Positions 1 through 7,806 of a DNA stretch of 27,533 nt are shown one piece after another. The notes under the pieces are model-generated. The model was not told the origin of the DNA. It was given only the letters and a program-made list of their open reading frames with translations, and did not search any database. The translations under genes and the position numbers were made by a program. Within the stretch, counting starts at the first letter, position 1, and every line of letters starts with the position of its first letter. This stretch comes from an uncultured Spirochaetales bacterium (GTDB lineage: Bacteria; Spirochaetota; Spirochaetia; Sphaerochaetales; Sphaerochaetaceae), in assembly GCA_937902565.1 (NCBI GenBank), contig CALFMX010000053.1, forward strand, positions 1 through 27,533, written 5' to 3'.

Positions 1-2
1 GG

Positions 3-638
3 GACATCGTCGAGGGCCTCGAGGTCTTCGCCCCCGGCCTTGAGAACAGCGCGGTGCCGATGAGGGTGTTGAAGGCGGGCCAAGCGTACCGCGCCTACGA
101 GGAGATGCTGATCTACTACGCCGTCTGGGCCATCGCGACCTATGCGGTCACACACAACACAACGGTCAGTGCGTTGCAAGGCTCGGGAGGGGTAAGCCTC
201 GGCCCATGGCTGAACCTCGGTGGCCAGCTGGTCCCTGAGGCGCGTGTGGCAGCGATGATCGAGGCCATCAAGGAGGGGACGGTTGCCAGTTGGGATGAGA
301 TGCACCGCCTCTATGAGGAGTGGTACGAGTGCTATGAGGAGGACCGGGCGCTCCATGCCCTGGCGATCCTCTACTCACTTCTGGAGTGCGACCATCTCGA
401 TGAGGCACGCTGGCAGCACCTGGTCTGTCAGTGCAGCGCCATCCGCCATACGATCGATGAGCAGGTCTTCAAGAGCAAGGAGAAGGACTACCACAACCAC
501 TTCCGCGGCCTCACCTACCGCAATGCCGAAGAGCGGGAGGCGGTCATCGGCCGCCTCGACGACAACCCCTTCATCGCCCACTCGAAGGTGGTCACCGAAG
601 CGCTCCTCAAGACCCTCTCCCAGGTGCGGTACCAGTGA
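3..638 (+). CDS. C-terminal part of an unidentified protein, possibly DUF4954 family (5' end outside window)
   Basis: The reading frame is open from the first complete codon at position 3 to the stop at 636-638, so this is the 3' part of a gene that starts before the window. GTG (54) and ATG (60) codons lie inside the frame but are probably not the start, because the upstream codons also read as ordinary protein. About 210 residues are visible. They are charged and probably helical, with no membrane segment or signal peptide, rich in Glu, Tyr and Trp (for example EEMLIYYAVWAI and MHRLYEEWYECYEED). The pattern of a charged Val-Leu-Lys stretch followed by a Tyr-rich helix recalls the C-terminus of DUF4954 proteins of spirochaetes and Bacteroidetes. 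That resemblance is from memory and weak. The gene converges on the next one and overlaps its 3' end by 32 bp. Confidence 0.6.
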   Translation, partial: DIVEGLEVFAPGLENSAVPMRVLKAGQAYRAYEEMLIYYAVWAIATYAVTHNTTVSALQGSGGVSLGPWLNLGGQLVPEARVAAMIEAIKEGTVASWDEMHRLYEEWYECYEEDRALHALAILYSLLECDHLDEARWQHLVCQCSAIRHTIDEQVFKSKEKDYHNHFRGLTYRNAEEREAVIGRLDDNPFIAHSKVVTEALLKTLSQVRYQ

Positions 639-1536
639 AGACCGTATAGCCATCATTGGCACGCTCCAGGAGGGTCAGCCCAATCCACAGCACGGAGAGG
701 GCGGTGATGATGATCTTCAGGCGCTCTTCGCCGACTGAGGCGAGGAAGGCGGGGGTGTAGAGGTTCCAGCGGGTGAGGAGCACCACCGTATAGAGCACAC
801 CCACCACTTCTCTGATGGTATCCCACACAAAGAGGGGACGGCTCCACGTTCCCCTTCTCCTCTTCCATACCCAGAGGGGGATGGAGGCGATGGGGATGGG
901 GATCCCCGCCATAAAGAGGCCCCGCGCTGAGGCGGTGAAGAGGGGGAGCCCCTGAATTTTCACTCCATCAGGCCGCAGTGAGAGTGTGAAGAGGAGGGCC
1001 AGGCAGAGAAGTGAGAGGATCAGCTCGGACCACAACTCCCCGCCGGTGATCATCAGCTCATCCTCACCGAGGAGGTGGGCCAGGGCCGCCTCATCCCACC
1101 GCGGCATCGGGAGGCGGACGCCCAATGAACCGAACAGGACAAAGAGCAGGGTCACCAGCGTGGCGCTGGAGAGTGCCGAGATTGAGATGGCCAGCAGGGC
1201 GCGGGTCAGAAGAAACTCCCGCGTGATACGGATCGGGCGAAAGAGTGGGGGGATGAGCAGGAGCGCCAGTGCAGCGATCAGAGAGAGGGCAATGACGACG
1301 CCAAGACTCTTTCGGTAGTGGAGGCGATACTCTGCTCTTACCACAGCCTTGGGCCGTTTTGTGAGGCTGAGGGAGCAGGCGAAGGGGTGGCCCAACGCCC
1401 GGATGGTCGCCCGCTCATCACCCCCGTCATCAAAGCGCTGTTGCAGCTGCTCTCGGGCCTCTGCCCGCTCGCTGTGCCGCAGGTAGTGGAGGACAGCCTC
1501 GATGTACCGATCTCTCATGAGCCTACCGTACACCAT
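607..1536 (-). CDS. Multi-spanning membrane protein, HAAS/DUF1700-like N-terminus
   Basis: The protein has 309 residues. A soluble charged N-terminal segment of about 70 residues contains a pattern like the HAAS/DUF1700 helical domain (YIEAVLHYL...AREQLQQRFDD). After it come about six hydrophobic segments, near residues 77-98, 105-138, 165-190, 205-225, 238-255 and 275-292, so it is an inner-membrane protein. No catalytic motif is visible. HAAS domains are usually coupled to PadR-type regulators, but no such regulator is seen here. ATG at 1536 has an AGGA four bases upstream and is preferred. A second ATG at 1518 also fits the domain start but has a poorer ribosome site. Its 3' end overlaps the convergent upstream gene by 32 bp. 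The function is unknown. Confidence 0.7.
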   Translation of the reverse strand: MVYGRLMRDRYIEAVLHYLRHSERAEAREQLQQRFDDGGDERATIRALGHPFACSLSLTKRPKAVVRAEYRLHYRKSLGVVIALSLIAALALLLIPPLFRPIRITREFLLTRALLAISISALSSATLVTLLFVLFGSLGVRLPMPRWDEAALAHLLGEDELMITGGELWSELILSLLCLALLFTLSLRPDGVKIQGLPLFTASARGLFMAGIPIPIASIPLWVWKRRRGTWSRPLFVWDTIREVVGVLYTVVLLTRWNLYTPAFLASVGEERLKIIITALSVLWIGLTLLERANDGYTVFTGTAPGRGS

Positions 1537-1563
1537 CTCGTCCTTTGGCAGAAGGGGGAGGAC

Positions 1564-1591
1564 AAAAAAATCCGTCCCAAGACGGGACGGA
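1564..1591 (-). terminator. Rho-independent terminator of the tRNA-Ala gene
   Basis: Read on the minus strand, a perfect 8-bp stem (TCCGTCCC paired with GGGACGGA) with a 5-nt loop is followed by seven T residues. It begins 6 nt after the 3' end of the tRNA. The geometry is that of a classical intrinsic terminator, and it ends tRNA transcription before the membrane-protein gene. Confidence 0.88.
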
Positions 1592-1596
1592 CGTTG

Positions 1597-1669
1597 TGGA
1601 GTCGAAGGGGCTCGAACCCTCCACCTACTGATTGCGAACCAGTCGCTCTACCAGATGAGCTACGACCCC
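1597..1669 (-). tRNA. tRNA-Ala, anticodon CGC
   Basis: The minus strand folds into a full 73-nt cloverleaf. It has a 7-bp acceptor stem, a D stem GCTC/GAGC, an anticodon stem ACTGG/TCAGT with the 7-nt loop TTCGCAA, and a T stem with the loop TTCGAGC. The anticodon is CGC, which reads GCG (Ala). The acceptor stem has G3:U70, the main alanine identity element, and the discriminator base is A73, both supporting alanine. The 3' CCA is not encoded. A promoter lies just upstream and a terminator just downstream, so it is a single-gene unit. Confidence 0.93.
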
Positions 1670-1683
1670 AGATCACACAGACA

Positions 1684-1712
1684 AAATTACTCTTTCAGAG
1701 AGAGTGTGTCAA
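1684..1712 (-). promoter_or_regulatory. Promoter of tRNA-Ala
   Basis: On the minus strand an exact TTGACA (-35, 1712-1707) is followed after 17 bp by TAATTT (1689-1684), a poor -10 with 3 of 6 matches. The predicted start lies near 1677, about 8 nt before the mature tRNA. The perfect -35 box and the location support it; the -10 box is the weak point. Confidence 0.6.
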
Positions 1713-1759
1713 CTCTCTCTGCCTGTTGTCTTCTTGGCCGTTTATGGTAGAGTGATGAC

Positions 1760-2671
1760 ATGATACATCAGGATAATTTGGCTGAGCTGCTCTACTCGCT
1801 CTTCAACACAATCCCTGATCCCTTCTTTGTCATCGCCGAGGATGGCACCTACCTGGAGGTGTTCGGCGGGACCGAGCGTACCCTCTACGATGATGGCAAG
1901 CCGATGAAAGGCAAGAACATCTACGAGTTCATGCCCAAGCAATTCGCAGACTTCTATATGGCGCATATCCGCCATACCCTCGAGACCAATACCCTGAACA
2001 CCTTCGACTACCAGCTCGATACCGACCAGGTCATCCTCCCTGAACAGGGAGGCCCCGGCGGAGTCCAGTGGTTTGAGACGAGGATGCACCCGCTCAAGAA
2101 CCCCGTCTTCGGCCATCGCGCCGTCACCGTCATGATCATCAACATCACTGAACGGCGGCAGCTGCAGCTCAAGCTGCAGGAGCTCTCCTACGAGGATCCC
2201 CTCACCGGTCTCTACAACCGTCGCTACTTCATCGAGCGGGTGCGCCTGCACCTGCAGGATGCGGGCTCTGCGCACATCATGATCTGTGACATCGACGACT
2301 TCAAGCACATCAACGACCGGTGGGGCCACCTCGCCGGTGATACCGTACTCTTTGAGTTCGGGAAGCTCGCTACCCAACTGACCCAGAACGAACAGACCGT
2401 CAGCCGCTTTGGCGGTGATGAGTTTGTGATCGTCTTGACCGGGTATAGTGATGATGAGGCGTATGAGCTGGCCCAACGGCTCCGCAGGTGTGTGGAGGAG
2501 CATCGCTTCTCCTACCAGGGTGAGAGCATCGATGTACGCATCAGCGTCGGGGTCGCTGCCCTCACCAGTGCCGACTGGGCCAAAAGTGAGCTTATCGAAG
2601 AGGCGGACCGTGCCCTCTATGAAGCAAAGATTTCCGGCAAGAACCAGGTCAGGTTCTTTGGGAGAACGTGA
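1760..2671 (+). CDS. PAS-GGDEF diguanylate cyclase
   Basis: This 303-residue soluble protein has an N-terminal PAS domain (about residues 8-130, starting LLYSLFNTIPDPFFVI and ending VTVMIINITERR) and a C-terminal GGDEF domain (about 140-300). The active-site motif RFGGDEF is intact, with GGDEF at 218-222, and the domain begins with the usual DPLTGLYNRR. It should make c-di-GMP from two GTP under control of a ligand or cofactor sensed by PAS. The RxxD inhibitory site expected five residues before GGDEF reads QNEQ, so canonical product inhibition is absent. No good Shine-Dalgarno sequence precedes ATG 1760. A possible promoter (TTGTCT, 16 bp, TAGAGT ending at 1753) would start transcription almost on the ATG, so a leaderless message is possible. 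The stop overlaps the next start by one base. Confidence 0.9.
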   Translation: MIHQDNLAELLYSLFNTIPDPFFVIAEDGTYLEVFGGTERTLYDDGKPMKGKNIYEFMPKQFADFYMAHIRHTLETNTLNTFDYQLDTDQVILPEQGGPGGVQWFETRMHPLKNPVFGHRAVTVMIINITERRQLQLKLQELSYEDPLTGLYNRRYFIERVRLHLQDAGSAHIMICDIDDFKHINDRWGHLAGDTVLFEFGKLATQLTQNEQTVSRFGGDEFVIVLTGYSDDEAYELAQRLRRCVEEHRFSYQGESIDVRISVGVAALTSADWAKSELIEEADRALYEAKISGKNQVRFFGRT

Positions 2672-4677
2672 TGTACAACATCCTCTACAATGTCACCATG
2701 TTGCTCGCCTTGTCGATCTTCTTCGCTACCTACCCCTTCAAGAGCCTGAGGAGGTTGGGCTCGCACAAGATTCTGGTGGGGATCATCATCGGTGCATTGG
2801 GAATTTTGGTGATGCTCAATCCCCTGCGCTTCTCCGAGGGACTCTTCTTCGACTCGCGCACCATCCTCGTGGTGGTCACGGGCATGGCATACGGCACGGT
2901 CCCCACCGTCGTCGGCTCGGCCTTGATGATCATCTACCGCCTGGCCAAGGGCGGGGAGGGGCTCGTTATCGGTATCGTCACCATCGTGACGAGCGCCATC
3001 ATCGGTACCGTGTGGCACCACTATCGCTTCGAGAAGACCATCGAGAAGAAGATCGTCAATAGCTGGGAGCTCTACGGGGTGGGGATCATCACCCACCTCC
3101 TCATGCTCATCACCCTCTTCATCATCCCCCCCGGAACCCGCAGCGAGGTGATACGGGTCATGCTCATTCCCCTCCTGGTCATCTACCCCCTGGGTACCTA
3201 CCTCCTGTCGCTCCTGCTCTTCAGGCAAGCCCGGACGATCGCCGACCAGATCGAGACGGAGAAGAGTGAACGCCTCTTCAAGACGATGTTCGAGGAGGCT
3301 CCCATAGGCATGTCCCTCACCGATATGGAGAGTGGCACGATCATGAACATCAACCAGAGCTACCTCGACCTGCTCGGGTACGAGCGCGACGAGATGATCG
3401 GTCACCGGTGGGAGGAGTTCACCCACCCCGGTGATATGATCGTGAGCGAGGAGGCCACCGAGCGGATGTACTTTCAGGAGGTCGATGAGCTGAACCTCGA
3501 CAAGCGCCTGATCCGCAAGGATGGCAGCGTGGTGTGGCTGAACCTCTCCCTCTCCATCTTCGCCACCGTTGATATGGACCACCTGGAGAGTCTGGGCATG
3601 GCCCTCGACGTCACCGAGCGCAAGAGCAATGAACAGCGGATCCTCTGGGCCAGTGACCACGATGCGCTCACCGGCCTCTACAACCGTGTCCACTTCGAGA
3701 ACTACGTCCAGACCCTGGAGCGGCAGCGGGGAGCCCACCTCGCCGTTGCGTTCATCGATGTCAACGGCCTCAAGATCCTCAACGAGGCGTTTGGGCGTGA
3801 TGAGGGCAACCACCTGCTCAAGCGCATCGCCGAGATCTTCGAGACCCATCTACCCGAGGGGGACTACCTCAGCCGCGTCGGTGGCGACGAGTTCGCCCTC
3901 TTCTTCTTCGACAAACCGCTCGATGAGGTCGAGGCGATCCTGGTGGCGGCAAGCGCCGAGGTTGCCGACATTGACATCATGGGGTCGGTCGCCCCCTCGA
4001 TCAGCTGGGGGGCCAGTGTGGTCGATTGGAAGCACTCCTCCCTCAACGAAGCCATCAAGGAGGCTGAGATGAACCTTGCCAGCCGCAAGGTCATCGACAG
4101 CCCAAATATGAGAGACAAGGCGGTATATGCCATCATAAACACACTGTATGAGAAGAACCGGCGCGAGGAGCTGCACTCCCGCCGGGTTGCGGAGCTCTGT
4201 GAGAAGCTGGCCCGTGCCGATGGGATGGGGGAGAAGGCCGCCAGCGAGCTACGCCTGGTAGGCCTCCTCCATGACATCGGGAAGATCGCCATCGATGAGG
4301 TGATCCTCAACAAGGACGAAGAGCTCACCGACGAGGAGTGGCGGCAGATGAAGCGGCACTGCGAGATCGGGTACCGCCTCCTCAGCTCGGTGGAGGAGAT
4401 GGCCGGCTTTGCCCACTTCGTGCTCTGCCACCACGAGCGCTACGATGGGACCGGGTACCCCAAGCAGCTCAAGGGCGAGGAGATCCCCCTCGCGTCACGG
4501 ATCATCACCATCGCCGATGCCTACGATGCGATGACAGCCCCACGGCCCTACCGTGTCCCGCTCACCACCGAGGAGGCGGCACGGGAGATCAAGGATTGCT
4601 CCCACACCCAGTTCGACCCACGCCTTGCGCACATCTTCGTCGAGCAGGTCATCGGGCTTGATTGGGAAACCCTCTAG
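2671..4677 (+). CDS. 5TM membrane sensor with PAS, GGDEF and HD-GYP domains (c-di-GMP turnover)
   Basis: This 668-residue protein begins with about five or six transmembrane segments (residues 5-185), like the 5TM-5TMR_LYT sensor class. A PAS domain follows (about 208-325, FEEAPIGMSLTDM to ALDVTERK), then GGDEF (about 335-490, motif VGGDEF at 404-408) and HD-GYP (about 495-665). The HD-GYP ligand set looks complete: HDIGK with His534-Asp535, HHERYDGTGYP from His587, and IADAYDAMT. It can therefore in principle both make and break c-di-GMP at the inner membrane. The inhibitory-site position reads PEGD rather than RxxD. ATG 2671 shares one base with the stop of the PAS-GGDEF gene and has GGGAGA upstream, so the two are translationally coupled. 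A GTG one codon earlier (2668) is a less likely start. Five-helix LYT sensors often bind small ligands, but the ligand here is unknown. Confidence 0.92.
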   Translation: MYNILYNVTMLLALSIFFATYPFKSLRRLGSHKILVGIIIGALGILVMLNPLRFSEGLFFDSRTILVVVTGMAYGTVPTVVGSALMIIYRLAKGGEGLVIGIVTIVTSAIIGTVWHHYRFEKTIEKKIVNSWELYGVGIITHLLMLITLFIIPPGTRSEVIRVMLIPLLVIYPLGTYLLSLLLFRQARTIADQIETEKSERLFKTMFEEAPIGMSLTDMESGTIMNINQSYLDLLGYERDEMIGHRWEEFTHPGDMIVSEEATERMYFQEVDELNLDKRLIRKDGSVVWLNLSLSIFATVDMDHLESLGMALDVTERKSNEQRILWASDHDALTGLYNRVHFENYVQTLERQRGAHLAVAFIDVNGLKILNEAFGRDEGNHLLKRIAEIFETHLPEGDYLSRVGGDEFALFFFDKPLDEVEAILVAASAEVADIDIMGSVAPSISWGASVVDWKHSSLNEAIKEAEMNLASRKVIDSPNMRDKAVYAIINTLYEKNRREELHSRRVAELCEKLARADGMGEKAASELRLVGLLHDIGKIAIDEVILNKDEELTDEEWRQMKRHCEIGYRLLSSVEEMAGFAHFVLCHHERYDGTGYPKQLKGEEIPLASRIITIADAYDAMTAPRPYRVPLTTEEAAREIKDCSHTQFDPRLAHIFVEQVIGLDWETL

Positions 4678-4685
4678 CCTTTTCA

Positions 4686-4714
4686 TTGACAGTGCCATGG
4701 CACCGTCCTACGAT
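4686..4714 (+). promoter_or_regulatory. Sigma70-type promoter with a palindrome in its spacer
   Basis: TTGACA (4686-4691), a 17-bp spacer and TACGAT (4709-4714) form a strong promoter 18 bp before the start codon at 4732. The spacer holds a perfect 12-bp palindrome, GTGCCATGGCAC (4692-4703), placed where a bound repressor would block RNA polymerase. The promoter separates the kinase-like gene from the signalling pair upstream. Confidence 0.7.
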
Positions 4715-4731
4715 AGGGGTAGGAGGCAGCT

Positions 4732-5391
4732 ATGGGTGTTATTACCATCAGTCGACAGATTGGCAGTGGCGGGACCTTCATCGCCCAGGAGGTCGCCAAT
4801 AACCTGGGCCTTGTCCTCATCGACAAGGAGGATATCGAGGCCATCATGAGCGAGTATGGCTTCTCTGCATTCTCTGAGGTGTATGATTCGGCCCCGGGCT
4901 TCTGGGGACGCTATGATGAGCAGCGAACGATGACCATCACCTTCCTGCTCAGCGCGATGCGGGCCTTTGCCAAGGTGGGCGGAATCGTGCTGCTCGGGCG
5001 CGGTGGCTTCAGTGTCTTCCAGGGGTATACGGATATCCTCAATGTCCGCCTCAAGGCACCGCTTGCCCTTCGGGTCATGCGCAAGCAGGATGAGTTCGGC
5101 CAGAGCGACACGGAGTGTCGGCGGATCCTGACCCGGGTCGAGGAGATCCGCACGATGTTCGTCAAGAGCGATCTCGGCGCCGACTGCAATGACGCCACGC
5201 TCTTCGACCTGGTCATCGATACCGGAATCATCGAGACCGAACGTGCCGTATCCATCATCTGTGATGGATACTCCCACATCTCCACCCACCCGCGCATCGA
5301 TGGCAGGAACCTGCGAAGCGACCTGGAGGTCGATGAGATCCTCCTGAAGCTGGTAGCGCAGCATGTCGAGGCGAAGCGGCGGGCGCAGTAG
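4732..5391 (+). CDS. Cytidylate kinase-like family protein
   Basis: The protein has 219 residues. The start MGVITISRQIGSGGTFIAQ carries the P-loop variant (ISRQIGSGG) typical of the cytidylate-kinase-like family PF13189. The rest follows the NMP-kinase pattern: LIDKEDIEAI, then VLLGRGGFSVF near residue 85-97, an Arg-rich lid region with RVMRKQDEFGQSD, and FDLVIDTGI near 160. ATG 4732 has an ideal AGGAGG six bases upstream. Family members are common in Clostridia, spirochaetes and metagenomes and are predicted to phosphorylate a nucleotide or related small molecule, but their true substrate is generally unknown. It is not a standard Cmk, which is shorter in the P-loop region and usually next to rpsA. 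It has its own promoter, and the arginine operon follows after 140 bp. Confidence 0.8.
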   Translation: MGVITISRQIGSGGTFIAQEVANNLGLVLIDKEDIEAIMSEYGFSAFSEVYDSAPGFWGRYDEQRTMTITFLLSAMRAFAKVGGIVLLGRGGFSVFQGYTDILNVRLKAPLALRVMRKQDEFGQSDTECRRILTRVEEIRTMFVKSDLGADCNDATLFDLVIDTGIIETERAVSIICDGYSHISTHPRIDGRNLRSDLEVDEILLKLVAQHVEAKRRAQ

Positions 5392-5430
5392 GCATTCTGG
5401 ACACCTATTGATGACTAATGGGTGCTGGCT

Positions 5431-5469
5431 GTTCAATATATATGCAAGATTAATGGAATTATATGCATA
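5431..5469 (+). promoter_or_regulatory. Tandem ARG-box-like operators (ArgR/AhrC) before argC
   Basis: Two 18-bp sites, 5431-5448 and 5452-5469, are separated by exactly 3 bp, which gives the 21-bp period of paired ARG boxes. Each ends in an AT-rich core plus ATGCA, and the second begins AATGGAAT. Both are close to the consensus wnTGAATwwwwATTCAnw, whose right half is ATGCA in some known boxes. They lie in an AT-rich leader 28 bp upstream of the -10 box. An arginine-responsive hexameric ArgR is the expected binder, but no argR gene is in the window. Confidence 0.6.
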
Positions 5470-5496
5470 GATACTAGGCAAAAAACAAAATACCTG

Positions 5497-5502
5497 TATA
5501 AT
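5497..5502 (+). promoter_or_regulatory. -10 box of the arg operon promoter
   Basis: A perfect TATAAT lies 30 bp before the argC start. At 17 bp upstream no recognisable -35 hexamer is found, and that zone is next to the ARG-box pair. Transcription should begin near 5509, leaving a short leader that carries GGAGG at 5523-5527. Confidence 0.65.
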
Positions 5503-5532
5503 TATACCAATCTTATCCAATTGGAGGATAGT

Positions 5533-6573
5533 ATGATTACTGCTGGAGTCATTGGGGCGACCGGTTATGCCGGTTCCCAACTCGTTGCCTTGCTCGCTGC
5601 CCACCCAGAGGTCACCATCACCTACCTCGCATCCCACTCCTACAGTGGGCGTACCTTTGGAGAGATTTACCCGTCACTCAAGGCAATCTGCGACCTCCCC
5701 CTGTGCGAGGAGGAGATCGAGGTGGCATCCAATCTCTGTGACGTCCTCTTCCTTGCACTCCCCCATGGGATGGCCAGCTCCAAGGTGAATGAGGAGATCC
5801 TCGCCCGCTGTGTGGTCATCGACCTCGGCGCCGACTATCGCCTCAGCGACAGCAGTGTCTATGCAGCGTGGTACAAGACAGACCACCCCACCACCCACCT
5901 CTTGGCCGAGAGTGTCTACGGCCTCTGTGAACTCCATCGGGAGGCGATCAGGGGAGCCCGGCTCATCGCAAACCCCGGGTGCTACACCACCTGCTCGATC
6001 CTCACCCTTGCCCCGCTCGTCTCCCATGGCCTCATCGACCCCTCCTCCATCATCATCGACAGCGCCAGTGGCACCAGTGGGGCCGGGCGCAGCGAGAAGA
6101 TCGACTCCCTCTTCTGTGAGGTCAACGAGAACTACAAGGCGTACGGGGTGGCGACCCACCGCCATACCCCCGAGATCGAGCAGGAGCTCTCCCGCTGCCA
6201 GGGGGAGGCGGTGGTGGTGCAGTTCACCCCCCACCTCGTGCCGATGAACCGCGGCATCCTCTCCACCTGCTACGCAAACCTGAAGAGCGGGGTATCGGAG
6301 AAGGAGATCGCTGCCTCATATGAGGCGTTCTACGGCGATGAACCCTTCATCCACCTCTTGGGCTCCTCGCTGCCCGAGACGCGCTTCGTGCGCTCCACCA
6401 ACGCCTGTGCCATCGGGTGGAGGGTCGACAACCGTACCGGCAGGGTCATCGCCATCGGGGCGATCGACAACCTCGTCAAAGGGGCCGCCGGCCAGGCAGT
6501 ACAAAACATGAACATCCGATTTGGTATCGACGAGACAGCAGGGCTCACCACCGCGGTGGCCAGCCCGCTCTAG
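5533..6573 (+). CDS. argC: N-acetyl-gamma-glutamyl-phosphate reductase
   Basis: ArgC reduces N-acetylglutamyl phosphate to the semialdehyde with NADPH, the third step of ornithine synthesis. The 346-residue length is normal. The N-terminus GVIGATGYAGSQLV is the NADPH-binding Rossmann motif. The active-site cysteine lies in NPGCYTTC (Cys150), and THRHTPEIEQEL near residue 205 carries conserved histidines of the substrate domain. The frame is open upstream to 5422, but ATG 5533 is chosen because GGAGG lies five bases before it and the Rossmann motif starts three residues later. It is the first gene of the arg operon, controlled from the TATAAT and ARG-box-like sites upstream; argJ follows after 12 bp. 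Confidence 0.95.
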   Translation: MITAGVIGATGYAGSQLVALLAAHPEVTITYLASHSYSGRTFGEIYPSLKAICDLPLCEEEIEVASNLCDVLFLALPHGMASSKVNEEILARCVVIDLGADYRLSDSSVYAAWYKTDHPTTHLLAESVYGLCELHREAIRGARLIANPGCYTTCSILTLAPLVSHGLIDPSSIIIDSASGTSGAGRSEKIDSLFCEVNENYKAYGVATHRHTPEIEQELSRCQGEAVVVQFTPHLVPMNRGILSTCYANLKSGVSEKEIAASYEAFYGDEPFIHLLGSSLPETRFVRSTNACAIGWRVDNRTGRVIAIGAIDNLVKGAAGQAVQNMNIRFGIDETAGLTTAVASPL

Positions 6574-6585
6574 GAGGAGCACGAG

Positions 6586-7806
6586 ATGAAAATCATAGAT
6601 GGCGGCATCACCGCGAGCCTCGGTTTTTCGGCAGCAGGGGTCTACTGCGGGATCAAGAAGCGCAAGAAGGATCTTGCCCTGGTAGTCAGTGACCGTCCTT
6701 GCACCTTTGCCGGCTCCTTCACCACCAACGTGGTCAAGGCGGCCCCGGTGGTATGGGACCAGCAGATCGTCGCCTCCTCGCCGACCGTCCGCTCGATCCT
6801 CGTCAACAGCGGCAACGCCAATGCCTGCACCGCAGCCCAGGGGGATGAGGATTGCAAGACGATGGCGTGCCTTGCCGCCGAGGCGCTTGGTATCACGGCA
6901 GAGGAGGTCCTGGTCTGCTCCACCGGTGTCATCGGGGTCCCCATGCCCATGGAGCCCATCAGGGAGGGGGTCGCCCTCGCCTCAGGGGTGCTCGCCGCCA
7001 CCCGCGAGGGGGCCTCGGATGCGGCAACGGCCATCTGCACCACCGATACCTTCACCAAGGAGGTCGCCGTCTCCCTCGAGATTGACGGGCTTCCCATCCA
7101 TATCGGGGGCATGGCCAAGGGCAGTGGGATGATCCACCCCAACATGGCCACGATGCTCAGCTTCATCACCACCGATGCGACCATCGAGAAGGGGGAGCTG
7201 CAAAAACTCCTCGGCTCGTCGATCGTCGACTCGTACAACATGATCAGCGTCGATGGGGACACCTCCACCAACGATACGGTGCTCGTCCTCGCAAACGGCG
7301 CGAGCGGCTCATCACCCCTCTCTCCCGCCCATCCCGGATGGGAGGCCTTCAAGCGTGCCTTCGAGTACGTTCACACCGCCCTGGCCAAGCTCATCGTGCG
7401 CGATGGGGAGGGGGCGGGCAAGTTCCTCGAGGTGATCGTTGAGGGGGCGAAGGACAAGGAGAGTGCCCGCACCCTCGCCCGCTCGATCATCAGCAGCAAC
7501 CTGGTCAAGACCGCCTTCTTCGGCGCCGACGCCAACTGGGGCCGCATCCTCTGTGCGATGGGCTACAGCGGTGCTGCGTTCGATCCGCTGAAGGTCGACC
7601 TCTACTTCATCAGTGAGAAGGGGCAGGTGCAGGTGGTGGAGGGGGGCGTCCCGCTCGCCTTCGACGAGCACCTCGCCCGCGCCATCCTGATGGAACGCGA
7701 GGTGATCACCCGGGCGGTGCTCAGGGATGGGGACGCGGAGGCGACCGCCTGGGGCTGTGACCTCTCCTATGAGTATGTGAGGATCAACGGGGAGTATAGA
7801 AGCTGA
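6586..7806 (+). CDS. argJ: Bifunctional ornithine acetyltransferase / N-acetylglutamate synthase
   Basis: ArgJ moves the acetyl group from N-acetylornithine to glutamate, and in the bifunctional form also acetylates glutamate with acetyl-CoA. The 406-residue precursor has the self-cleavage motif HPNMATML, with nucleophile Thr189, where autoproteolysis gives alpha and beta chains. The upstream KGSGMI block and the later DTSTNDT and GADANWGRI blocks are also family landmarks. ATG 6586 follows AGGAGG with an eight-base spacing. The stop overlaps the argB start by one base. Its presence indicates the cyclic acetyl-recycling pathway, which does not need ArgE. Whether this enzyme also has the synthase activity cannot be read from sequence alone; no argA is seen in the window. 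Confidence 0.95.
   Translation: MKIIDGGITASLGFSAAGVYCGIKKRKKDLALVVSDRPCTFAGSFTTNVVKAAPVVWDQQIVASSPTVRSILVNSGNANACTAAQGDEDCKTMACLAAEALGITAEEVLVCSTGVIGVPMPMEPIREGVALASGVLAATREGASDAATAICTTDTFTKEVAVSLEIDGLPIHIGGMAKGSGMIHPNMATMLSFITTDATIEKGELQKLLGSSIVDSYNMISVDGDTSTNDTVLVLANGASGSSPLSPAHPGWEAFKRAFEYVHTALAKLIVRDGEGAGKFLEVIVEGAKDKESARTLARSIISSNLVKTAFFGADANWGRILCAMGYSGAAFDPLKVDLYFISEKGQVQVVEGGVPLAFDEHLARAILMEREVITRAVLRDGDAEATAWGCDLSYEYVRINGEYRS

Noticed and set aside
1597..1669. tRNA-Ala as the attachment site of an integrated element.
   Set aside because: No integrase is near and no copy of the tRNA 3' end was seen further on. The genes on both sides look like ordinary chromosome.
2617..3849. A 410-codon open frame on the minus strand opposite the 5TM signalling gene.
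   Set aside because: Its residues are Asp/Glu/His/Gly-rich antisense translation, and the plus strand shows PAS and GGDEF motifs in the same stretch.
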